A stretch of 64,000 nt of DNA from Magnetococcales bacterium (GTDB lineage Bacteria; Pseudomonadota; Magnetococcia; Magnetococcales; Magnetaquicoccaceae), in NCBI GenBank assembly GCA_011089965.1, contig JAANAU010000013.1, forward strand, positions 27,237 to 91,236, read 5' to 3'. The position numbers and the translations under genes were made by a program. The notes beneath the pieces are model-generated. The model was given only the letters and a program-made list of their open reading frames with translations. It did no database searches and was not told the origin of the DNA. Shown here piece by piece: positions 45,846 to 53,032 of the stretch; positions within the stretch are counted from its first letter, which is position 1; every line of letters begins with the position of its first letter.

Positions 45846-46751
45846 TCAGGGGCGATAGAAACTCATGCCCGGTTGATTATGAAAATATCCATTACAGAAC
45901 GGCTCGCCGCCATTCAACTCCCCAAGTTTGATCAATGCCTCCTCAGGGTCCATACGTCCATCCAGGGTTGCACGCCAGATCGCCACGATCTCCACCATGT
46001 GCTGGCTCTGCGGAGAGATGCGCACCAGATCGATTCCCAACCCCGGCAATCGTGGCACATCGGCAATCAGGGTATAAACCTTTTCCGACATGGTCTGAAC
46101 GCCATTCATGGCCAACAGTCCCTCTCCCTCCTGGGTACGGGTGATCATGCCATCCGGAAAATCTCCACATTTGTATTGACAGTTGGCCTTGGAGAGTCGA
46201 AAGGCCCGCGCCGTATAACAACGGGCTGAAAAGGTCAACGGCAGACGGCCATGGGCAAACAACTCAAATTCAACAGGCTTCACGCGCGCGGACCGGACCA
46301 TCCCGACCATGGAGTCAGCCGGCAACTCCACCGGAAAGACCATGCGCACCACACCCACCTCTTGCAAAAAATCCAATGTGGCCGGGTTGTACACGTTCAC
46401 ATGGGGTCCGGCGACCAAAGCATACCCCTCGGCCACACCGATACCCGCCATGTCATTGGCTTCCAGCTTCACGTTCCATCCAACCGCCAACTCGTGCAAC
46501 CTCTGAAGCGCCTGCTGCTCTTCCTCACTCATGACCAGGCCCAGAGTGGAGAGCACCAACTCCTTGCCCGAAGGGGCCAACTCATGCACCAGGCTCTCCA
46601 GATCGCTCAACGACAACGACTGACGCTTGGAACAGACCACCTCACCGAGATACAGAACATCCGCATCGCTTTCAAAAGCCATCCGTTGCCAAAATCCCTT
46701 CAGGGCAGACCGTCCCCACTCAAACAGCACGGGACCAATCGAGATTTTCAT
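45846..46751 (-). CDS. ubiV: UbiV, oxygen-independent ubiquinone hydroxylation subunit
   Basis: A 301-aa peptidase-U32-like [4Fe-4S] protein. The cluster ligands match E. coli UbiV: one early Cys in EVVCSKRQ and three in SARCYTARAFRL...CQYKC. UbiU and UbiV form a heterodimer that hydroxylates the ubiquinone ring without O2, using prephenate as oxygen donor. It overlaps the ubiU stop by 1 nt (TAATG), as usual for the pair. UbiT, the third partner of the anaerobic pathway, is not in the window. The gene is directly followed by ubiK. Confidence 0.93.
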   Translation of the reverse strand: MKISIGPVLFEWGRSALKGFWQRMAFESDADVLYLGEVVCSKRQSLSLSDLESLVHELAPSGKELVLSTLGLVMSEEEQQALQRLHELAVGWNVKLEANDMAGIGVAEGYALVAGPHVNVYNPATLDFLQEVGVVRMVFPVELPADSMVGMVRSARVKPVEFELFAHGRLPLTFSARCYTARAFRLSKANCQYKCGDFPDGMITRTQEGEGLLAMNGVQTMSEKVYTLIADVPRLPGLGIDLVRISPQSQHMVEIVAIWRATLDGRMDPEEALIKLGELNGGEPFCNGYFHNQPGMSFYRP

Positions 46752-47755
46752 TATTGCCAGCTCTCCTCATAGGTGCCCAGGGTGTGGGTCGTGCCCTCGG
46801 AGGTCGCATTCAGGGCACGAATCCAGGCTGGTTTGGCCCGATAGGCTGCGGGGTTTTCATAATAGGAATCAACCGCCTGACGCAAAATTTTTGTGACCGT
46901 TCCCACATAGGATTTGGTGCGCTGCCGCCCCTCGATCTTCAAAGAGGCCACCCCAGCCTCGATCACCTGCGGCAAAATCTCCAGAATATTCAGAGAACCC
47001 GGCTCTTCCATGACATGATAGACCCGCTCGTTGGCCTGAAAACGTCCCTTGCAGATCGTGGGATAGGCTGCCTCCTCGCCAGGGCCATATTCGGCAATCA
47101 AGGCACCGCCCAGACGGGTTCGCAACTTGCCATCCACATTTTCAAAACGCACGGCGCGCGCTGGCGAGCAGACCCCCTCGATATTGGGCGAGACTCCGGT
47201 GACAAACGAAGAGAGATGACAACGCCCCTCAGCCATGACACACAGCCCGCCAAACGCAAACACCTCCAACTCCACATCCACCTTGTCATGCAGAACACGA
47301 ATCTCGGGGGCGGTCAGAACCCGTGGCAGGATCACGCGCGCGATCTGGAAGTGCCGTTGATAGAAACGAATCGCCTCGGCATTGCTGGCCGATGCCTGAA
47401 CGGACAGATGAATGGGCAACCCGGGGTGACGCTCCCGACAATAGCGCAACAGGGCGATATTGGCCAGAATGATGGCATCGGCCTGCAATCGGGCAGCGGC
47501 ATCCACAGCCTGATACCAGGGAGACGGATCGTTGACCTGGGGAAAGGTGTTCAACACCACATTGGCCTTGACCCCGTGCTGCCGGGCATAGGCAATTCCC
47601 TGGGCCGCCTCGCTTTCCGAAAAGTTCAAACCCTCGAAATTGCGCGCATTGGTGGCATCGCGAAACCCGAAATAGACCGCATCCGCTCCATTGTCCACCG
47701 CTGCACGCAAAGAAGGCAGATTGCCAGCCGGGGCCAGGACTTCCACTCTTTTCAT
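46751..47755 (-). CDS. ubiU: UbiU, oxygen-independent ubiquinone hydroxylation subunit
   Basis: A 334-aa U32-family protein beginning MKRVEVLAPAGNLPSLRAAVDNGADAVYFGF in segments, the UbiU hallmark. The four Cys expected for its [4Fe-4S] cluster are visible in GGLCVMAEGRCHLSS, GVCSPARAVRF and PTICKGRF. It pairs with UbiV for anaerobic C-hydroxylation of the quinone precursor. A GTG at 47767 preceded by AGGAG is an alternative start that would add four residues. The gap to ubiX is about 110-120 nt. It shows that this organism makes ubiquinone under anoxia or micro-oxia. Confidence 0.93.
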   Translation of the reverse strand: MKRVEVLAPAGNLPSLRAAVDNGADAVYFGFRDATNARNFEGLNFSESEAAQGIAYARQHGVKANVVLNTFPQVNDPSPWYQAVDAAARLQADAIILANIALLRYCRERHPGLPIHLSVQASASNAEAIRFYQRHFQIARVILPRVLTAPEIRVLHDKVDVELEVFAFGGLCVMAEGRCHLSSFVTGVSPNIEGVCSPARAVRFENVDGKLRTRLGGALIAEYGPGEEAAYPTICKGRFQANERVYHVMEEPGSLNILEILPQVIEAGVASLKIEGRQRTKSYVGTVTKILRQAVDSYYENPAAYRAKPAWIRALNATSEGTTHTLGTYEESWQ

Positions 47756-47877
47756 AATGACGCTCACACACTCCTGAAGAGTTGGGAGAATTCAAACCCA
47801 CACTCTGGTCAGTGTACCACTGCCACACCCGAAATCCAACCCTCCAGGTACTGCCAAACCGCCTCGTGCCAAACCGA

Positions 47878-48546
47878 TCACCCCGCGCGTCTTTCATCCG
47901 GCGTCACCATGTCCGCCGCACCCCAGCCGCGCATTGCTGGCATCATAACAGACCCCAAACGCACCATAATACGCTCCACCACAAAATCAACCAGATCATC
48001 CACAGTTTCAGGAAGATGATAAAAGCCAGGACAGGCAGGCAGAATGACCGCCCCGGCCCGGGAGAGGGTTAACATATTTTCTATATGAATAGAGGATAAA
48101 GGGGTTTCACGTGAAACCAGAATCAATGGCCACCCCTCTTTCAAGACCACATCCGCAGCCCGTTCGATGAGATTGTCGGACAAGCCGTGGGCCATGGCTG
48201 CCAGGGATCCCATCGAACAGGGACAGACCACCATGGCCCTGGGTCCGGTTGACCCGGAGGCCATGGGTGCCTGCCAGTCCTGTCGATCAAAAACCTGCAA
48301 CCGGGTCATAGGCACCGGGAGTCGGCCCTGAGCTGCCAACCACTCCCCGATCCGGGCAACCCAGACTCCACACTCGGCAGGCAGGCTCAATCCACACTCC
48401 TGACGGATCACCTCACGTCCGGCATCCGATATCAACAGCTCCACCCGCCGTTCCACAGCCAGCAACCGTTCCAACAAACGCAAACCATACCGGGCACCCG
48501 AGGCACCGGTCATAGCCAGGGTCACAGCGACATCATGGGTTGCCAC
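47878..48546 (-). CDS. ubiX: UbiX flavin prenyltransferase
   Basis: A 222-aa enzyme making prenylated FMN, the cofactor for the UbiD decarboxylase in ubiquinone synthesis. The N-terminal nucleotide loop TGASGARYG, the GSLAAMAHGLSDNLIERAADVVLKEGWPLILVSRETPLS region (in segments) and a C-terminal dimer domain fit UbiX. I chose GTG 48546, which has GAGG at 8 nt; a GTG at 48555 overlaps that GAGG. It heads ubiX-ubiU-ubiV-ubiK-ALDH-yifB. A perfect FNR-type palindrome is centred 28 nt upstream of this start. UbiD is not in the window. Confidence 0.9.
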   Translation of the reverse strand: MATHDVAVTLAMTGASGARYGLRLLERLLAVERRVELLISDAGREVIRQECGLSLPAECGVWVARIGEWLAAQGRLPVPMTRLQVFDRQDWQAPMASGSTGPRAMVVCPCSMGSLAAMAHGLSDNLIERAADVVLKEGWPLILVSRETPLSSIHIENMLTLSRAGAVILPACPGFYHLPETVDDLVDFVVERIMVRLGSVMMPAMRGWGAADMVTPDERRAG

Positions 48547-48567
48547 GCCACACACCTCATGCTAAGG

Positions 48568-48581
48568 TTGATTAAAATCAA
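48568..48581. promoter_or_regulatory. Perfect FNR/CRP-type binding site (TTGATTAAAATCAA)
   Basis: The 14 bases match the FNR consensus TTGAT-N4-ATCAA exactly. They lie between divergent ubiX and the solute-binding-protein gene. For the + strand gene a start point 41 nt downstream (near 48616) would leave a ~50-nt leader, a normal activator spacing. For ubiX the same spacing would fall inside the coding region, so there FNR might repress, or the ubiX start is further in. No clear -10 box was seen on either strand. Confidence 0.7.
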
Positions 48582-48664
48582 AAAAATTGTCGCATGCGGC
48601 CTTGCAACCTGCAAGCCAGACCGCCACAGAACCTGGATCCACATCCACCACCATGCGCATTGCC

Positions 48665-49948
48665 ATGAAAAAAATTATCTATTTCCTTGGACTGATGTTC
48701 TGGATGATCCCATGGCAATCGGCAGCCGAAAAGAGTCCGGTGGTCATGCTTTCCACCCAACTGGCACCCATCGAAGAGGCGCGACACTTCAAGGAGCAGA
48801 TCCTCTCCCGCTTTGAAGAACACCCGGTCACCTTTCAACCTGCACATCTGACGGCCTTCTTAAGCAAACTGACCGAAAAACCCATCTCAACCCCAGGGGA
48901 TGTGGATCTGGCGGCTGGTCTTGTGGTGGAAGAGCTGTTCGACCTGGCAGACAAGGATCGTCTGCTCCCTCTGACCGAGCTGGAACCAGTCCTGAAAAAA
49001 CACAAAATTCCGGAAGAGATCCTGCGCGAAACCCACCCTGATCCAACAACGCCTCGCCATGTCATCCCCTGGTTGCAAGCCACCTATTTGATGGTGGCAC
49101 ACAAAAAGGCACTCCCCTTCCTCCCCCGCGGAGCAGATCCCATGGATTTGACCCACGAGGATCTGTTCCTGTGGGCCGAACGTCTCCACCAGGAGACCGG
49201 TGGACCCAAAATCGGCCTGCCCGCAGGAGAGAAAGGATTGTTGCTGGTCATGTTGCCAGGGGGATTTCTCCCCTCTTTTACCGGAGGGGTCATCAATGGT
49301 TTTGCCAGTCCGGACGCCGAGGCAGCCTGGGACTATTTGCGCCGCTTATGGAAGCATGTGCATCCAGCCTCCACCACGTTCAATTTCATGCAAGATCATC
49401 TGCTGACCGGAGATGTCTGGCTGGCCCTGGATCACACGGCCCGCCTGATGGAGGTATTTCAACAGTCGGAGGATTTCATCGCCCTGCCGATCCCTCGCGG
49501 TCCCAAAGGGCGTTTCTCGCGCCTGACCACCAGCGGACTGGCCATTCCCAGGAATGCCCCGAATCCCCAGGCAGCACGCACGCTGATGGAATTTCTCATC
49601 CATCCCAAGACGCAAACCCTGCTGCTGCGCGAGGAGGGATTTTTGCCGGTCACACCCATCGATCCACAACAGGCCCCGGGTCTGATTCAACTGGTGGAAA
49701 CCGCCAGACGACAAAACCATGATCCCAACACCCGACGGGTCCACCAACCCAAAGGATTGGGCAGTCAGGAAGCGGCCTTCAACCTGGTCTTTATCACCAC
49801 CTTCAGCCGCATCATCTTGCGCAACAAACCGATCCCGGAAGTCTTGCAAATGCAAGGTGCAGAACTGAATGCCATCTACGAGGCCACCCAGGCACCCTGT
49901 GTTCCGCCAGACCGGGAGGGGGAACAACCCTGCCGCATCACTCCGTGA
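48665..49948 (+). CDS. Orphan extracellular solute-binding protein (family 1-like)
   Basis: A 427-aa exported protein. Signal peptide MKKIIYFLGLMFWMIPWQSAA with a likely cut after SAA; an in-frame ATG at 48653 would add four residues. The mature part has the MalE-type periplasmic binding fold as judged by order of segments: VVMLSTQLAPIEEARHFKE, PWLQATYLMVAHKKALPFL, LPGGFLPSFTGGVINGF, DVWLALDHTARLMEV and PRNAPNPQAARTLMEFLIHPKTQTLL. No ABC permease or ATPase gene is adjacent. It ends 11 nt inside the 3' end of a convergent hybrid kinase gene. It may be a sensor-linked binding protein or serve a distant transporter. An FNR-type site lies upstream. Confidence 0.75.
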   Translation: MKKIIYFLGLMFWMIPWQSAAEKSPVVMLSTQLAPIEEARHFKEQILSRFEEHPVTFQPAHLTAFLSKLTEKPISTPGDVDLAAGLVVEELFDLADKDRLLPLTELEPVLKKHKIPEEILRETHPDPTTPRHVIPWLQATYLMVAHKKALPFLPRGADPMDLTHEDLFLWAERLHQETGGPKIGLPAGEKGLLLVMLPGGFLPSFTGGVINGFASPDAEAAWDYLRRLWKHVHPASTTFNFMQDHLLTGDVWLALDHTARLMEVFQQSEDFIALPIPRGPKGRFSRLTTSGLAIPRNAPNPQAARTLMEFLIHPKTQTLLLREEGFLPVTPIDPQQAPGLIQLVETARRQNHDPNTRRVHQPKGLGSQEAAFNLVFITTFSRIILRNKPIPEVLQMQGAELNAIYEATQAPCVPPDREGEQPCRITP

Positions 49949-52094
49949 TTGGCCATGCCTGGAAAGCCATACGGGTCTGACTGACCAGTTCCGGATAGTC
50001 ATCGAGCAGACCCGTCAAGCCTGAAAGCGCACGGATATCCTCATCGGTCCGCATCATCTCGCCAACACGCACTGACCAGGCCACACACCCGCTCAACCCC
50101 AAAAAGGCTGCACCGCCCTTGAAGCGATGGATCAACGCGCGCGCCTGTTCGCGCTCCAGGTGCGGACCGCTCTGACGCAACTGGGCGCACAATCCCTCGC
50201 CCTGTTGCAGGAGCCGTTCCACCAACTCCTCCCAACGCACCTTGCCCATTCCACTGATCAGTGATTGCAAAAGTGCTTCATCCAGCAGTGTACCCGGATC
50301 CGCAGAGCCATCCTCTAGATTCCCACCCGGCTGCGGATAGTCGGCAATGGTCAAGCCCTGGGCAACCCCAGCCAACAAGGAGCGCAAACGAGAAAACCGC
50401 ACCGGTTTGGTCAACACCGCATTGACGCCAGCCTTTTGACAACGCAGCAGCTCATCGCTGACCACATCGGCGGTCACAATCAAAACAGGAATGTCGTTCC
50501 ATGGTTCTTGCCCAATGCGAATCCGTCGGGTCACCTCCACCCCGTCCATACCCGGCATGCGCAGATCCATCAGGACCACATCAAACCGCTCCCAGGACAG
50601 CTCTTCAATCGCCTCGGGACCAGCAGACACCTGGGTGACCCGATGTCCTTCGCTCTCCAGCCAGTGCCGGATCACCTCCCGATTGATCGGGTCATCCTCA
50701 ACCACCAGAACCGCCAACTTGCGAATGGTGTGCAGAGCCTCATCCGGAACAAGCTCTTGACCGATTCCAAGAGGCAACAACACCGTAAAAACACTGCCAT
50801 GGCCATGACGACTCTGCACCTCGATCCGCCCGCCCATCAACAGCACCAACTGCCGACTGATCGTCAATCCCAGACCACTGCCCCCGTACAACCGTGTGGT
50901 TGTGGAGTCCTCCTGCACAAAAGGTTCAAAGAGTTTGGGCAGACGGTCTGGATGAATGCCAATGCCGGTATCCGACACAGTGATCCGGATCAAACAGCTC
51001 CCGGGTGCACACGACTCATGCTGCAACCTCAGCTGCACCTCGCCGGTTGCCGTGAACTTGATGGCATTGCCAACCAGATTGAACAACACCTGACGAATGC
51101 GCACCACATCGCCATGCAGACACTCTGGCAACTCCGGATCCCATGCACAATCAAACCGGATCCCTTTGATCTCGGCTTGGGGCACAAACAGAGTACGCAG
51201 CCCATCCAGCAACTCGCGCCATGAGAAATCAACAGGATCCAGGACCATGCGCCCGGCCTCGATCTTGGCCAGATCCAGAATATCGTTGAGGGTATAGAAG
51301 AGATGTTCTCCTGCCTGGGTCATGGCCTGGAGGTACCGGCTCTGGGTGGAAGAGAGTCCGGTTTTTTTCAACAACTGGGTCATGCCCAAGACGCCGTTCA
51401 AGGGGGTCCGGATCTCATGACTCATCGTGGCCAGAAACTGACTCTTGGCACGATTGGCAGCATCGGCCTCCTGTTTGGCGATCCGCAACTGTTTCTGGGT
51501 ACGGCGTTGCAACAGAATCACCCCAGCCAGAGCCGGAGTGAAAATGGCCAGCACCACCACAGCAGACACCAGAGAGTTGCGCAAGGCACGCAATTGCTCC
51601 CGGCTGGCATGCAGATCCCGGATCGTGCCCTCTTGAATCGTGACGTAGGTTTGGGTCAGTTGATGGCGGGCATAGGTGAGCTGTTCCCGCACCAGTTGCT
51701 GACTGGCGGGGTCGGATGCAAAGGTGTGGGGGTTGTCGATCCAACTCAAGGCAGAACGTGCCGCACGCAATGCGGATTCCACTTCTGTGGAACAACCATC
51801 CACCTTGGAACGGGTCAAGGCATCAAACAAATAATCGGATGATAGCAACAACTCATTGCGATGGAGCAATGTGGCATTGGCACCCACCGCATGAATGGCC
51901 CGTTCCAGACGCGACAGGGCCTGAATCACCCCGGACAAAAATCTCTGCCGACGCATCGGCTCTTCTGGCAGGCCGGTCTCCACCCGCGACAGAACGTGCC
52001 ACGACCACACGCCAACCACGAATCCCAACAACGTGATGGCCAGGATGACCAGCCCGGCCACCCATTGTGCTGTTGGCATCGCGCGGATTTTCAT
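49938..52094 (-). CDS. Hybrid histidine kinase with receiver and Hpt domains
   Basis: A 718-aa tripartite sensor. TM helix ~10-33, a periplasmic helical domain of ~140 residues, TM ~172-195, coiled linker, then HisKA box MSHEIRTPLNGV (His about residue 226), HATPase motifs NAIKFT, DTGIGI and GGSGLGLTIS, a receiver with phosphoacceptor in LMDLRMPGMDG, and a C-terminal Hpt domain with IHRFKGGAAFLGLSG. The route is probably His-Asp-His-Asp phosphorelay to the adjacent NarL-type regulator, which lies 18 nt upstream in the same unit. The SBP gene converging on its 3' end could deliver the signal, but nothing shows that directly. Confidence 0.93.
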   Translation of the reverse strand: MKIRAMPTAQWVAGLVILAITLLGFVVGVWSWHVLSRVETGLPEEPMRRQRFLSGVIQALSRLERAIHAVGANATLLHRNELLLSSDYLFDALTRSKVDGCSTEVESALRAARSALSWIDNPHTFASDPASQQLVREQLTYARHQLTQTYVTIQEGTIRDLHASREQLRALRNSLVSAVVVLAIFTPALAGVILLQRRTQKQLRIAKQEADAANRAKSQFLATMSHEIRTPLNGVLGMTQLLKKTGLSSTQSRYLQAMTQAGEHLFYTLNDILDLAKIEAGRMVLDPVDFSWRELLDGLRTLFVPQAEIKGIRFDCAWDPELPECLHGDVVRIRQVLFNLVGNAIKFTATGEVQLRLQHESCAPGSCLIRITVSDTGIGIHPDRLPKLFEPFVQEDSTTTRLYGGSGLGLTISRQLVLLMGGRIEVQSRHGHGSVFTVLLPLGIGQELVPDEALHTIRKLAVLVVEDDPINREVIRHWLESEGHRVTQVSAGPEAIEELSWERFDVVLMDLRMPGMDGVEVTRRIRIGQEPWNDIPVLIVTADVVSDELLRCQKAGVNAVLTKPVRFSRLRSLLAGVAQGLTIADYPQPGGNLEDGSADPGTLLDEALLQSLISGMGKVRWEELVERLLQQGEGLCAQLRQSGPHLEREQARALIHRFKGGAAFLGLSGCVAWSVRVGEMMRTDEDIRALSGLTGLLDDYPELVSQTRMAFQAWPITE

Positions 52095-52112
52095 GCCCTT
52101 GTAAAGAGCGCC

Positions 52113-52748
52113 CTAAGTCAACAGACCATGTTCTACGGCATAACGCACCAGATCTGCCGTGGAACCCTCAATGGCCAGTTTCTCCTTGATGCGCCGCCGA
52201 TAGGTGGTGATCGTACTTGGACTGAGTTGCAACTCCTCGGCAATACGTGACACCGAATAACCACGTCCGATCAGAAGCAACACATTATACTCCTGGGCAG
52301 AAAGACGATCATGGGGTTGCACGGCCTGGTCCGTGACCATGCTGGCAGCAAAACGATTCCTGTACTCTTCTGTCAGAAAAGTTCCACCCGCAAAAACCAC
52401 ATGAATGGCATGTACCAACTCCAGTGCCAGACGTGATTTCTCGATAAACCCGTTGGCTCCGGCCTGCATCGCCCGCCTGGCCAGATGAAAATCCTGATAC
52501 ATGGTCAAGACCAATACCGGCTGCTGCATCCCTGCCACACGCATCTGACGCAGCACCTCCAGCCCATTCATGTACGGCAGATTGATATCCAGCAAGAGCA
52601 GATCCCACTCTTTGGATGCCATCAATGCCAACCCTTGTTCCCCACTCTCGGCCTCACCAACGATACACAGATCCGAGTGCCGATCAAACAGCGAACGCAA
52701 GCCGTCACGCAACACGCCATGATCATCGATCAACATTATTCTGATCAT
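52113..52748 (-). CDS. NarL/LuxR-family response regulator
   Basis: A 211-aa regulator with a receiver (MIRIMLIDDHGVLRDGL, phosphoacceptor Asp in LLLLDINLPYMNG, Lys in GFIEKSRLAL) and a C-terminal LuxR-type HTH (LSAQEYNVLLLIGRGYSVSRIAEELQLSPSTITTYRRRI in segments). It is very likely the output of the hybrid kinase coded directly downstream. Start at ATG 52748 with GGGGAG at 9 nt; ATG 52754 is an alternative. The gene is divergent from the adenylate cyclase at 53033, about 280 nt away, which might be a target. Confidence 0.92.
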   Translation of the reverse strand: MIRIMLIDDHGVLRDGLRSLFDRHSDLCIVGEAESGEQGLALMASKEWDLLLLDINLPYMNGLEVLRQMRVAGMQQPVLVLTMYQDFHLARRAMQAGANGFIEKSRLALELVHAIHVVFAGGTFLTEEYRNRFAASMVTDQAVQPHDRLSAQEYNVLLLIGRGYSVSRIAEELQLSPSTITTYRRRIKEKLAIEGSTADLVRYAVEHGLLT

Positions 52749-53032
52749 ACACATCCGCTCCCCAACCATCGAAGTGATGGTACACTCTCTAACATATCTT
52801 GACCAGCTCTGCACGGGATAACAGAACCATTTGTAAAAAAATTGCAATAATTGCGAGGCATGGCACATAATATATTGATAAACAAGAACCACTCTTCATC
52901 GATCTCCCCAATCAGCGATCCGGAAAAGTCGATTGCAATCCCGGAAAGAGTGGGTTAGCATGCATCATGTCTTCAGGAAAATATTGACAAACCTGCATCA
53001 ATCATCCAGACGCGCACCCCACAGCTCGCACC

